The notes beneath the pieces were generated by a model. That model ran no database searches, was not told where the DNA came from, and worked only from the letters and a program-made list of their open reading frames with translations. Positions 31,417 through 41,161 of a stretch of 64,000 bases of DNA are shown here, piece by piece (position 1 is the first letter of the stretch; each line of letters opens with the position of its first letter). The stretch is from Moesziomyces globuligerus. Its lineage: Eukaryota; Basidiomycota; Ustilaginomycetes; Ustilaginales; Ustilaginaceae. A program made the position numbers and the translations under genes. The stretch lies in assembly GCA_030849465.1 (NCBI GenBank), contig JARVLF010000013.1, forward strand, positions 620,001 to 684,000. The letters run 5' to 3'.

Positions 31417-32043
31417 TCAGATCGGAAGTAAGGATGCACCGCCTCGCATGAGCATGCTTCCTCCATACCGCAATGTGGTCGTGCCACCCGGAAAGTAGGC
31501 AGCCAGATAGGTGATCAGCGCACCCACCTGGACCACGGCAAAGATGAGTGTGGGGAGCATCTTGCGCGGCCCCACAGCAAAGTAGATGGTCAGAGCGAGC
31601 GATCCAAAGTAGGCGACGGAGAACGGCAGGCGCTCCTTGCTGCAGATGTGCCTGAGATGCGCCAACGGACCCGAAAGCACACTGAATCCGATCATGAACA
31701 GCATGCTGCCCAGCGAGAACGCCAGCGCAAACTTCTGTGGACGCAGCGCGAGGATGGGCGGCGAGAGGAAGATGAAGCTGAAGAAGAAGCACACGGCGGC
31801 GCCGGCGATGCACGCCAGGAAGCCGAGGAAACGCTCCCATCGACTCAAGCTGAGATAGGCCTCCTCTTCGTTGGTTCGTTCGTTGGAGCGTAGCGGCACG
31901 TAGCCGGATATGCTGTTGGTGATGGTGGAGAGGTAGCTCGATGGGCCGCCCGAGGCGGTTTGTGGGCGTGAGTCGTCCGTCCGCCCCTGCGCCCATCGGA
32001 AGCCGGACAGCTCGGAACGGTAGTTGGTCTCGGTCGAGGCCAT
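31417..32043 (-). CDS. SFT2: Sft2-like Golgi vesicle-transport membrane protein
   Basis: 208 aa. The cytosolic N-terminus (about 1-70) is polar, followed by the family motif LSRWERFLGFLACIAGAAVC, which starts the first of four membrane helices (about 74-95, 105-128, 138-157, 162-182). The helices contain RPQKFALAFSLGSMLFMIGFS and KERLPFSVAYFGSLALTIYF, both characteristic of SFT2. The yeast protein is a tetraspanning Golgi protein that helps retrograde, endosome-derived vesicles fuse with the Golgi. It works genetically alongside the syntaxin Sed5; a further syntaxin, PEP12, is in this window but not adjacent. The start is the only suitable ATG. Divergent from CCT6. Confidence 0.9.
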   Translation of the reverse strand: MASTETNYRSELSGFRWAQGRTDDSRPQTASGGPSSYLSTITNSISGYVPLRSNERTNEEEAYLSLSRWERFLGFLACIAGAAVCFFFSFIFLSPPILALRPQKFALAFSLGSMLFMIGFSVLSGPLAHLRHICSKERLPFSVAYFGSLALTIYFAVGPRKMLPTLIFAVVQVGALITYLAAYFPGGTTTLRYGGSMLMRGGASLLPI

Positions 32044-32794
32044 TGTTTTCGCTTTGCTGCGTCTTCGTGTGCCTTGAATGGATGGATGGAAGAATCACCT
32101 GGAAGGGTAGCGATGCGATGTTGATGGGATGCGAATGCGGTTGATCGCAACGATGATTCGCTGTTCAGAATAAGGGCTGCGATAGCCTGAGTCCTTGTGC
32201 CGGTGAGTGTGTGTTCGCGCGTGTCGGCCAGGTGATGTGATGCGCTTGATGCTTGGTGATGGGCTGGACGATGCGCGTTGAACCCTGATCGCGGTTCACG
32301 GTTGTCATTCTCGATGTGTTTGGAAGCGAGGTGTTGCGGTGGAGGTTGGCAGCGCCCGCGTGCGCGGCGTGGAAATTCTCGTGCGAATGGGGGTACTGTA
32401 GCGCCCGCCCGCCTGCAAGAAGAAAAGAGAAAAAAGGTTCCTCGCGCTTCGAACACGACAGGCAGCTGCACGCTCTCGGTGCTCGTTGGCTGAGCGGCAA
32501 CCTGCGCTGCTGAGCAGCGTCTCTCTACTGTATCCACCGCACAGGCGCGCGCACTCAGCTCGACGGCGCTGCAAAGACCAACACATTCACGCAATCCGAG
32601 CGCAATACGCACGCGGAATCCAGCCTTTCTTCCAAAGCTTCGGCTCGTCGTCGCAACCCTCCATCACCGCGCACCACCTCCATCAGGACCTCGTTCTTTC
32701 TCGCACGTTCCGAGTCCCATAGCGCGCCTCTCATCATCCTATCGTCCGCCCGCCACCGGCATTCCAACCGCGGAGCGCCGCCAATCCCACGACC
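32044..32794. promoter_or_regulatory. Divergent promoter SFT2 / CCT6
   Basis: About 750 bases between start codons of opposite genes. No gene is seen; the DNA near CCT6 is C/T-rich on the plus strand. No element I can name with confidence. Confidence 0.4.
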
Positions 32795-34498
32795 ATGTCG
32801 GCCATCGAGCTGATCAACCCGCGCGCCGAGTCGGTTCGCCGCACGCAGGCGCTGCAGGTGAACACAGCCGGCGCCATCGGTCTTGCACAGGTGGTGCGCT
32901 CCAACCTCGGCCCGCGCGGCACCATCAAGATGCTCGTCGACGGCTCGGGCAACCTCAAGATGACCAAGGACGGCAAGGTGCTCCTCACCGAGATGCAGAT
33001 CCAGAACCCCACCGCCGCCATGATCGCCCGTACCGCCGTTGCGCAGGATGAGCAGTGCGGCGACGGCACCACCTCGGTCGTGCTGCTCGTCGGCGAGCTG
33101 CTCAAGCAGGCCGAACGCTACATTCAGGAAGGCGTCCACCCGCGCGTCATCAGCGAGGGCTTCGACCTCGCCAAGACGGGCGCGCTCGAGTTCCTCGAGC
33201 AGTTCAAGAAGAGCCCCGAGATGGACCGCGCCACGCTCGTCAAGGTCGCCACCACCTCGCTCTCCACCAAGCTCCACGCCAAGCTCGCCAGCCAGCTGGC
33301 GGCGGACATCGTCGATGCGGTGCTGGCCATCAAGCCCGCGACGACGTCGACCATCGAGGCACCCAAGCCGTCCGCAGACGGCAGCAGCGAGAGCGTGAGC
33401 GAGTGGAACATCAAGGACCCCATCGACCTGCACATGGTCGAGATCATGAAGATGCAGCACAAGACCGAGACCGACACGCAGCTCGTGCGCGGTCTCGTGC
33501 TCGACCACGGCGCACGCCACGCCGACATGCCCAAGCGTGTCGAGAACGCCTACGTGCTCACGCTCAACGTCTCGCTCGAGTACGAAAAGACCGAGGTCAA
33601 CTCGGGCTTCTTCTACTCGTCGGCCGAGCAGCGCGAGAAGCTCGTCGAGTCCGAGCGCAGGTTCGTCGACGCCAAGCTCAAGAAGATCGTCGAGCTCAAG
33701 CAGGCCGTGTGCGACGCGCCCACCGAGGGCTCGAGCGAGAAGAAGAAGAACTTTGTCATCTTCAACCAGAAGGGCATCGACCCCATGTCGCTCGACATTC
33801 TCGCCAAGAACGGCATCCTCGCGCTGCGCCGTGCCAAGCGTCGCAACATGGAGCGGCTCCAGCTGTGCTGTGGCGGTGTGGCGCAGAACAGCGTCGACGA
33901 CCTGAGCCCGGACGTGCTCGGCTACGCCGGGCTGGTGTACGAGCACACGCTGGGCGAGGAGAAGTACACGTTTGTCGAGGAGTGCCGCGATCCAAAGTCG
34001 GTGACCATCCTCATCAAGGGGCCCAACGCGCACACCATGACGCAGATCCAGGACGCCGTGCGCGATGGGCTGCGCTCGGTCAAGAATGCCATCGAGGATG
34101 CGACGCTCATCGCGGGCGGCGGCGCGTTTGAGATCGCGGCGGCCAACCACCTGACGACGAGCGTCAAGAAGGCGGCCAAGGGTAGAGCCAAGCTGGGCGT
34201 GCAGGCGTTTGCCGATGCGATGCTCGTCATCCCCAAGACGCTCGCCGCCAACTCGGGCTTCGATGTCCAGGACGCGCTCGTGGCGCTCCAGGACGAGGTC
34301 GCCGAGGGCAACATTGTCGGCCTCGACGTGCAGACGGGCGAACCCATGGATCCCGTCTCGCAGGGCATCTGGGACAACTACCGCGTAAAGAGACACATGC
34401 TCCATAGCTCGGCCGTCATCGCCTCCAACCTCCTCAGCGTCGACGAGATCCTCCGCGCGGGCAGAAGCTCGCTCAAGTCCGAAGCTCCCATGGGCTAA
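32795..34498 (+). CDS. CCT6: T-complex protein 1 subunit zeta (CCT6)
   Basis: A 567-aa group II chaperonin subunit. N-terminal text [20 protein letters not shown] is diagnostic of the zeta subunit. The ATP-site motifs are [16 protein letters not shown] (about 37-53) and the catalytic loop GDGTTS (about 90). [11 protein letters not shown] appears near residue 445, and [10 protein letters not shown] occurs near the C-terminus. One copy of the protein occupies a fixed position in each eight-membered ring of the cytosolic TRiC complex, which folds actin, tubulin and many WD-repeat proteins. The length matches the family with a slightly longer apical segment (residues about 185-205, Ser-rich). Ends tail to tail with the carrier gene, 162 nt between stops. 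Confidence 0.96.
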   Translation: MSAIELINPRAESVRRTQALQVNTAGAIGLAQVVRSNLGPRGTIKMLVDGSGNLKMTKDGKVLLTEMQIQNPTAAMIARTAVAQDEQCGDGTTSVVLLVGELLKQAERYIQEGVHPRVISEGFDLAKTGALEFLEQFKKSPEMDRATLVKVATTSLSTKLHAKLASQLAADIVDAVLAIKPATTSTIEAPKPSADGSSESVSEWNIKDPIDLHMVEIMKMQHKTETDTQLVRGLVLDHGARHADMPKRVENAYVLTLNVSLEYEKTEVNSGFFYSSAEQREKLVESERRFVDAKLKKIVELKQAVCDAPTEGSSEKKKNFVIFNQKGIDPMSLDILAKNGILALRRAKRRNMERLQLCCGGVAQNSVDDLSPDVLGYAGLVYEHTLGEEKYTFVEECRDPKSVTILIKGPNAHTMTQIQDAVRDGLRSVKNAIEDATLIAGGGAFEIAAANHLTTSVKKAAKGRAKLGVQAFADAMLVIPKTLAANSGFDVQDALVALQDEVAEGNIVGLDVQTGEPMDPVSQGIWDNYRVKRHMLHSSAVIASNLLSVDEILRAGRSSLKSEAPMG

Positions 34499-34528
34499 GT
34501 TCTTTCGTCAGCTTTCGACCGTCCTGTA

Positions 34529-34534
34529 ATAAAA
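34529..34534 (+). terminator. Candidate polyadenylation signal of CCT6
   Basis: A perfect AATAAA 30 nt after the CCT6 stop codon, in a locally T/A-richer stretch. Such perfect hexamers are rare in this GC-rich window. Confidence 0.5.
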
Positions 34535-34660
34535 AGTCCTTCATCGTTCTGCCTTTTGGACACACAGCTGACCGTGATGGGGAGTTGATTTTTGGAGCAT
34601 TAGATGATGTGAGAGACGTAAAGTATGCAAGGGTGGGATGTGTAGAGGGGGTGGGGAGGT

Positions 34661-36007
34661 TCAGTGCGACGAAGTCTCCTTGGGAGTGGGAGGATGGAGC
34701 TCGTCAAAGTGGAGCTCGAGGAAGCCTTTGACGGCCTCGTAGGTGAGGAACGAGGTTCCGATGCTTGGCGCGACCTTGAGGAGGTTGGGGAGGAGACCTC
34801 TGTAGAGGCCGGTGATGCCCTCTGCACGGAGGATGTTCTGGATGGCGTTGATGGCGTTTCGATCCTTGTAGCCGAGTTTTTCCTGGCTGTCCTTCATGCC
34901 TGCGACCTGCATCCTCCTTCTGAGCACGTCCAAGGGATAGGTGACTGTCTGGGATATCGATCCGGCCAGAGCGCCACAAGCGAGCTTCATGAGGGGCGAG
35001 GGTTCGGATCCGTCCTTGGGCGCGATTCTCTTCCTCGCCGCTTCGTAAAAGTAAAAGTTGAGAGCGACGTAGGGCGCAACACCGATGCTCGTAGGAACGC
35101 AGCCGCGGTACAGACCGCGCACACCGCCCTCTTCGCGATACACCTTGGAGGTCATCTGCCAAATGCCCGGCACCTTTTTCTGGCGCTCGGCGATCTGCTG
35201 TCGCAGCGCCTCCTGCGAGAGCGTGGCGCTCGAGATGACCTCGGTCTTGGCCTCGTTGTACATGTTGGCCGAAGCGATGCTGATCCTGCTCCGAACCAGG
35301 TCGAGCGGATAGGTGGACACGACACTGGCGATGCCTGCTACGGCACCGGCGGTGAGCTTGCGGACGACGTCCAGATCGCCCGTCTCTTCGCTGCGCAACC
35401 AGGTCTTGCACATCTCGTACGTGGTGAACTGGACGGCCGAGTAGGGTGCGATGCGAAGGCAGTTGATGCCGTTTCCGCGCATGAAGCCCGCAAACCCCTC
35501 CTCTTGCCACATCTTGACCAGACCGGTCCAGACGCCGCTGTAGGCACGCTTCGAAGCTGCCGCCGAGAGCTTGCCCTTGCCGCCCGAGGTTTGCGGCTGC
35601 ACCTGCATGATGATCTTGAGCCGTTCGAGCGGCGAGACGACGGTGCGCGATGTGGCACCCGCCGCACCACCGGCCACAAAGTAGGTGATCAGAAACGCAT
35701 GGTTGGTGCCCGTGTGTGCATGGTGGTGCTCGCACTCGTCGTCTCCATCGGCCGCTACAGAAGCCGACACCGAGATGTCAGGGTGAAGCTTCTCGTACGC
35801 GTGGGCGCGAGCAACTTCGGTCGGGTTGCTGAGCTCCGCAGCCGTGCCCGAGGCGAGGCGAGCTATTGGTGGCCGATCGAGCGCAGGCGCTGTCTGCGGG
35901 ATGAGCGAGGCAGCGGTGGTGAGGAAGCTCTCGAGTGTCGAAGCGGATGTGGACGCCTGGCTGGAGCGTGTGAGTGCGGGCCAGGGCGCGCTGTCTGCGG
36001 CGACCAT
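34661..36007 (-). CDS. Mitochondrial carrier, APS/PAPS-carrier (YPR011C)-like
   Basis: 448 aa with three mitochondrial-carrier repeats marked by SPLERLK, YPLDLVRSR and YPLDVLRRR, and conserved stretches GNGINCLRIAPYSAVQFTTYE and GVAPYVALNFYFYE. The repeat sequences look closest to yeast YPR011C, known as a carrier of adenosine 5'-phosphosulfate and 3'-phospho-adenosine 5'-phosphosulfate in the inner membrane; the CoA carrier Leu5 is the next alternative. An N-terminal extension of about 105 residues, Ala/Ser-rich and ending in a His/Glu cluster near residue 95, is absent from the yeast protein. The second repeat has an insert of about 25 residues. Substrate is inferred from similarity only. 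Confidence 0.85.
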   Translation of the reverse strand: MVAADSAPWPALTRSSQASTSASTLESFLTTAASLIPQTAPALDRPPIARLASGTAAELSNPTEVARAHAYEKLHPDISVSASVAADGDDECEHHHAHTGTNHAFLITYFVAGGAAGATSRTVVSPLERLKIIMQVQPQTSGGKGKLSAAASKRAYSGVWTGLVKMWQEEGFAGFMRGNGINCLRIAPYSAVQFTTYEMCKTWLRSEETGDLDVVRKLTAGAVAGIASVVSTYPLDLVRSRISIASANMYNEAKTEVISSATLSQEALRQQIAERQKKVPGIWQMTSKVYREEGGVRGLYRGCVPTSIGVAPYVALNFYFYEAARKRIAPKDGSEPSPLMKLACGALAGSISQTVTYPLDVLRRRMQVAGMKDSQEKLGYKDRNAINAIQNILRAEGITGLYRGLLPNLLKVAPSIGTSFLTYEAVKGFLELHFDELHPPTPKETSSH

Positions 36008-37254
36008 GGCTGCTACGGTTTGGCGGGCTCGCGAAGGATGCTGGCAGGGCTACGATTGCATGACCCCTTGTCCAGAAGATGTCGGCAAAAGATGGTAGCA
36101 CGGCGTGTGGAGAATCGGTGCGAATTGCAGCCTCGGCCTCGGCGACGTGACTCGTCGGAAGTGACCGGCTCGTGTGCCTTTGACCTGCAGGCTCGGCGCC
36201 GCTCAGAGTCGGCGATTTTTGGTGCTGCTCCCGTGCGCTGGATTTTGCGGAAATCAACGCGGCAGCCTCCCGTCGTCCTCGACTGTTGTACTATCCCTCT
36301 ACTGCGGCCACTGATGCCTCGAGTGTGTTGTTTGCCGTCCGTGCCCCTTTGAAGCCGTGCCAGATGGATCGATGCTTGACACTTCCAGCTGTTGTCTTGC
36401 AAGCCGTTTCGCAAGTGCTTGGCCACGGTCGGAAAGCCGAGAGAGACGTGAGATCTGATTGGCGCCCGCGTTGACTGAGCTCGTCGGTCCGTTCTGAGTG
36501 TGCGGAGTCCTACTTGCGACCAGCGTGAAGGTCGAGAGGGAGGGAAAGGTGAACACGCAAGCCACTTTCAGTTCAGGCAAGCTGTATATATTCTCTCGGT
36601 GTGTGGGGCCACTTCCGCTCGGCTCGGATCGCCGCTGTGCTCGGAGCATTCACGATGCGGAGCGCATGTCCTCTGCTGTGGATCATGATCGTCATGCTAC
36701 GGCCCCGTCTGCTTTCCTCGGCAGTCACGCGGGGGCCGCACTCGCACTCGCACATCCACATCCACATCCACATCCACATCCACCGGCATCCGGCGTCGCA
36801 GCTGTGTTCGAGCTGCTCTTCCGGCCTCTGTTGAAAGCGAGGGCGGAACCTTCTCCACATCCTGGTTCCGATTACCGTTCTCTCCCGAACTCCCCTTTTT
36901 CCACGCGACCGATCGCCCCCACTTTGACCCGATCTCACCCATCGGGTCCATGCCCCAGCTTTGCGCCGACGTCCCTTACGTCCCTTAGCCTCCTTTCTGC
37001 GTTGCTTTACCGTAGCTGCTTGGCACACTCGCACTAGGATATCGCATGTGAGAAGTCTCGCTATTGCACGAAACTAATGGGCATTGGTCTTCCGACCGGG
37101 GTTTTTGGTTGGGGTGTGAAGTACAAGCGATGGCAAATGCATCAACGAAAGAGAGAGGAGACCGCAGTGAAGAGTGGGTGTAGCGGGGTGCATATGCAGA
37201 TTCGATGGGGTGTGAAAGGAAAAGTCGAGAACAGCGGAACCAGGTTGGACACCA
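36008..37254. other. Intergenic region, carrier - RPL21
   Basis: About 1.25 kb with no supported gene. It contains an isolated TATATA box (36585-36590) and a CACATC hexamer repeat (36751-36780). A plus-strand frame crosses the repeat and would encode a His-Pro or His-Ile run, but nothing else in it looks like a protein. Confidence 0.45.
36751..36780. repeat. Hexanucleotide microsatellite (CACATC)5
   Basis: Five perfect copies of CACATC, followed by a degenerate copy. It lies between the carrier gene and RPL21, about 150 nt downstream of an orphan TATATA box. Confidence 0.95.
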
Positions 37255-38601
37255 TTAGATGTAGGTGTCGTAGGCCTGGGGAGCGAGGGTCTCGGGGGTG
37301 TTGTTCTTCATCGAGAGCGTGTGGGCAACACGGGGGGCAGCGGGGAGACGCTTGAGCTGGACGCGCTCGCCCTTGGCCTTGGCCTCCTTCTTGAGCTCAG
37401 CGTTGCGCTTGACACGCTGCAGGAAGTCGTCACGGCACTTGGAGTGCTTGACGTGCTCGATGCGGACGTTGACACGCTTCTCGATGTATCGGTTGCCGAC
37501 CACCTTGTAGATGATCACACCAACGGCGCGGGGAGCAACGTTGAAGACAACACCGGTGCGGCCGTGGTAGTACTTGTGGGGCATGCCCTTCTGCTCAGCA
37601 GCGTTGGCCTTGATGTCGACAATGTCACCGGCGTGGAAGGGTCGCAGGTAGGTCGACAGCTTGATGGGACCATGCTGGCGGAACTTCCTCGCGAAGAGGT
37701 GGCGGGTGCGGGCCCTGTAACCGAAAGAGTGCTATTGGTGGTGGACAAGGCGATGGTAGTTGCGACAAGGGTCGGGTCAAAGCGGAGAGTCAGCATGAGT
37801 CCCAGTGGATAGAAGCGCTGCGCACGTTTACGATGATGCAATGTCAACCTTGCATCTTTCTGTCGCCATCCTTCGGCCGCAGTGTGATCATTGAATGCAG
37901 AAGCTCCAAAGCAGATGACGATGATGCTGCGGTTGGATGGCGTACGCGCCGGGAAGCATTTTGTCGTGGTCGTCTTTCGAACGGCGATAGCGGTAGCTTC
38001 AGTGAGAAGGTCGAAGACAGACCGCGGTGAGACGTCGACTGGGTAGTCCAGCTCGATACGGATACGCGGAGGGCTAGACACAGAGAATGCTCGTCCGAGC
38101 CTTCGGTACAGCGTTGCCCGGTATGCTAGTTTTGACAATACCTGTCCAGCTTGTTGAATGTGCCTCCTGAGCTGTCGCATCGATGGAGCGTTCTGAAGAT
38201 GCCAACTTGACGATCAAAACGCTGGTGAAGATCGCTGAACAGGATGTCGGCGCTTTCGATGTTATCCAGGCCATAGTATCCAGCAATCCTGATCTTCTGC
38301 CAAGCGATTCATCATCACTGCATCTGCTGACTCCGGTTTGTGCTTTTGCATCCTCCCTTTCGCCTGTTTGTGTCGACGTCGATGCGGTTCCGGGACGAGC
38401 GTAATAGAAGAAGCGATGCTGGGTCGTGGTGAAACACTGCAGTTCACAGTCGGACCTTCGTATGCTTCTTTGTCTGGATACTGAGTGCCGGATGCGTGGC
38501 TGGCTGTATGGTGAGGCTGGTGCGTGTATGTGTTGTCGGACGTAGTCGATGCAAGGTTTGACATGGCATCGTCGCAGTTTGTCGTATCAACTTACAGGCA
38601 T
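37255..38601 (-). CDS. RPL21: 60S ribosomal protein L21 (eL21), 6-nt first exon
   Basis: Exon 2 (37731-37255) begins [20 protein letters not shown] and encodes 158 residues of eL21, including [20 protein letters not shown] and [11 protein letters not shown]. It is preceded by an acceptor CAATAG and has no start codon of its own for the full protein. The only fitting donor I found upstream is ATGCCT followed by GTAAGT at 38601-38590, giving MP-HSFGYR. The coding part of exon 1 is therefore six bases, and the intron 864 nt (37732-38595). The total of 160 aa equals yeast L21. The protein sits near the 5S rRNA and central protuberance of the large subunit. Splice sites are inferred from consensus; the protein identity is certain. 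It shares a divergent promoter with RPS9. Confidence 0.9.
37732..38595 (-). other. Long first intron of RPL21
   Basis: 864 nt, bounded by GTAAGT and CAATAG, with a candidate branch site CTGAC about 60 nt from the acceptor. Its open frames look non-coding. A box-C-like GTGATGA lies at about 38309-38315 on the minus strand, but I found no matching box D, so no snoRNA is called. Confidence 0.65.
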
Positions 38602-39342
38602 TGTGACTTAATGATCTCTTGAGGTGGTGATGGTGACGAGGAAGATGTTGCTCACGACTATCTCCAATCGGTTTGGACTGACTGCCGCACGCACTCGAAT
38701 GTACTGAACTGGTGGCCAGTCTCACACCTCAGACCGAGCCAGGCTGCTGCTTCTGGCCCAGGCTGCCGTCTGGACTCTCGCCAGCCTCTAGAGGCGTTGG
38801 CCTCGAGGACTTCGTGAGCCCCTCGACCAGCCATGCCGCGTGCAACCTGCCCAGGCATTTCATTTGTGCTCCTGCCACACTGGCCTTCGCAGCTCAGACA
38901 CGGAATTGGGCAGATTCACCCCAGTGTGCGCAGAGTCCGAATTCTGGTGCTTGGAAATAGGCAGAGAGGAAAGCTCGGCCGAGGTCACCTTTTTCAGCTT
39001 TCGGACATCACGTGCCGCCTGCAGATGCTCACTCGAGCGCGAATTTTCGCCATTCTCAGGCTCGAATGTCTTGGCTGTGTAGGTCAGTCGCCCAAGGAGC
39101 CGGAGGCCAGCTGGTGCTGGCGTGGGCGCCGACACACCTCAGGCCTGCGTCAGAAGACTGGGCGTCCCACAGCCCGACACTCTGGCTCGCGGGCTGGCTG
39201 AGGTGCCAGGCGAGCGTGTCGTTGAAGAGCCCAGGCAAGGTCGAGGCAAGGGTGCCAGGCCAGAGTGTGTGCCGCCAGCAAGGTCTAGTCGTCAGAACTC
39301 GTGCTCATCGTTCTTCTCCTGTCCCTCACCATACCCATCAAG
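38602..39342. promoter_or_regulatory. Divergent RPL21-RPS9 promoter with repeated CCAGGC motif
   Basis: It separates the start of RPL21 from the presumed non-coding first exon of RPS9. The 7-mer (G/C)CCAGGC occurs six times on the plus strand: 38738-38744, 38757-38763, 38850-38856, 39205-39211, 39230-39236 and 39254-39260. Three copies lie near each gene. The stretch 39310-39336, just before the RPS9 donor site, is pyrimidine-rich like ribosomal-protein transcription starts. Confidence 0.5.
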
Positions 39343-40196
39343 GTAAGTCGCACCGATCCCATGCGGTCGTGTGCTCGAGATATGCCCATGGTGGCCTCGA
39401 TCCAAGCATCCCGACACTTGTCAGCAATGCCAGCAACGGCAGCGACAACAACGAAAGAGTATCCGACACGATGATGATTCGACCGCACATACCAACACTA
39501 TGACTCGGCCAACCGTCGGCATGATTGCACGCGTACATACACCACCCTAGCAGAACAACTAGAGCTAGGAGTCTTGCGAGCCTGGACCAACACTACCAGT
39601 TTCAAGCAGCAGCGGCAACGGCTCAGATCCTAAATGAGCAGCTCGACGCTGCACCGACAGCACTCCGCCAGTCGGGTAGTAACACGCTATTCCCCTCGAC
39701 GGGGGCGATCATGGAGCAACGATCGTCTGGACACGTTCTCCACCATCCGCATCGCCCCTAGATGTGACTTGGCATCGGCATTCTAGATCGACGACTGTCA
39801 CTCCGACTTCGGCCAGCTGTCGAAAGGACGACGGCACCTCATCTACCGACCCCAGCCGGCAGGATGTGATCTTGCTCTACATCAAGAGTCTGTGCCTCGG
39901 GAACGTTGCAAGCTGTCGCAAGTACACTTGCGCTGCTTGCTCGTTTGTCTGGGATGAGGACGCTAGAGCTAGCATCTTTCCCTGCCCCTTCGACGCTGGA
40001 TCTTCGCACCATCATCATCGTACTCTTTCTTGTTCCGGCACCAAGGGTGACTTGATCGAGGCAACCTAGCATTTCAAGAGCTTTGACCCTCGCATGCACA
40101 AAAGGCAACACAGCCGTCGTCAGAAAACTTCGATACTGACTACGCTGTTGCCCGCCCTGTTTTGATCCGGCTGACCTTCTTTCCTCCCACCGGCAG
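39343..40196 (+). other. Predicted 5'-UTR intron of RPS9
   Basis: A donor GTAAGT follows CATCAAG at 39342. The acceptor is a textbook branch site CTGAC, polypyrimidine tract and CGGCAG ending at 40196, only five bases before the RPS9 ATG. The implied intron is 854 nt and lies wholly in the leader. Open frames within it do not look coding. Confidence 0.6.
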
Positions 40197-40201
40197 ACAA
40201 G

Positions 40202-40786
40202 ATGCCTCGTGCTCCTCGTGCCCACTCGAAGACCGCCAAGACCCCCCGTCGTCCCTTCACGGCGGCCCGTCTCGACAGCGAGCTTAAGCTCGCTGGTGAG
40301 TACGGTCTCCGCAACAAGCGTGAGATCTGGCGCATTGCCCTCACGCTCTCCAAGATCCGACGTGCCGCTCGTGAGCTGCTCAAGCTCGACGAGAAGGACC
40401 CCAAGCGTCTGTTCGAGGGCAACGCCATTATCCGCCGTCTGGTGCGCATCGGTGTGCTCGACGAGACCCGCATGCGTCTCGATTACGTGCTCTCGCTCAC
40501 CATCGAGGACTTCCTCGAGCGCCGTCTCCAGACCCAGGTCTTCAAGAGCGGCCTCGCCAAGTCGATCCACCACGCCCGTGTGCTGATCACCCAGCGCCAC
40601 ATCCGCGTCGGCAAGCAGATCGTCAACGTCCCCTCGTTTGTCGTCCGCCTCGACTCGCAGAAGCACATTGACTTCGCCCTCACCTCGCCCTACGGTGGCG
40701 CCCGTGCCGGCCGTGTCAAGCGCAAGCGTGCTGCTGCCGCCGCCGCCGCTGCTGGCGGTGACGACGCCGAGGAGGAGGAGGAGTAA
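40202..40786 (+). CDS. RPS9: 40S ribosomal protein S9 (uS4)
   Basis: 194 aa, [19 protein letters not shown] onward, with the S4 RNA-binding domain at about residues 105-170 ([19 protein letters not shown], then [20 protein letters not shown]). The C-terminus is basic, then Ala-rich, then ends in a short Glu run, as in fungal S9. uS4 binds 18S rRNA at the mRNA entry side and takes part in decoding accuracy. The coding region is uninterrupted, with the ATG five bases after a strong 3' splice site, so the mRNA probably has a spliced leader exon. Codon use is strongly biased to C-ending codons, as expected of a highly expressed gene. Confidence 0.97.
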   Translation: MPRAPRAHSKTAKTPRRPFTAARLDSELKLAGEYGLRNKREIWRIALTLSKIRRAARELLKLDEKDPKRLFEGNAIIRRLVRIGVLDETRMRLDYVLSLTIEDFLERRLQTQVFKSGLAKSIHHARVLITQRHIRVGKQIVNVPSFVVRLDSQKHIDFALTSPYGGARAGRVKRKRAAAAAAAAGGDDAEEEEE

Positions 40787-41161
40787 TTTACTCGCTTCGT
40801 ACATCTCATTCCGTCTTATCCCCAGCACTTTGTCCAGCACACCCTACCACCATTCACGATGCTGAGTAGTCGCTCCTGCTAAGCCATGGCTTCTCTGCCT
40901 TTCAGCCATGCCAAGGCAGGACGAGGCCTACCAGCTACTCGCACGCACACACACACACATGTTGTATTTTTTTCCCATTCTCTTCCTCAAAAGAGAGCCG
41001 ACACACGCACTTGCGTCGCCGGTCCAACCTCACCCACACACACTCACACCAAAAGAAAGGCAATCCATAGGTTCTTGCTCCCCCACTGTGCGTGTCTCAG
41101 AAGTTCTGCTCTGGCGAGAATGTTGTCCGTGAGGTTTTTGTATTCAGGTTTTGTAGGGGTG
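40787..41161. other. Convergent intergenic region RPS9 / REX1-B-like
   Basis: 375 bases holding the 3' ends of two converging genes. A short CA run (about 40949-40960) is present; no gene seen. Confidence 0.4.

Noticed and set aside
32555..34405. 616-codon minus-strand frame opposite CCT6
   Set aside because: CCT6 has unmistakable chaperonin motifs; the antisense frame shows none.
34664..36352. 562-codon plus-strand frame opposite the mitochondrial carrier
   Set aside because: The carrier has all three signature repeats; the other strand is a composition shadow.
37255..37584. RPL21 starting at the ATG at 37584 (109 aa)
   Set aside because: It would lose the conserved N-terminal 51 residues that are present upstream in frame behind a splice site.
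38306..38320. Box-C-like GTGATGA in the RPL21 intron as a snoRNA
   Set aside because: No CTGA box D at a suitable distance and no terminal stem were found.
39466..39480. Box-C-like ATGATGA in the RPS9 leader intron
   Set aside because: No box D follows within a normal snoRNA length.
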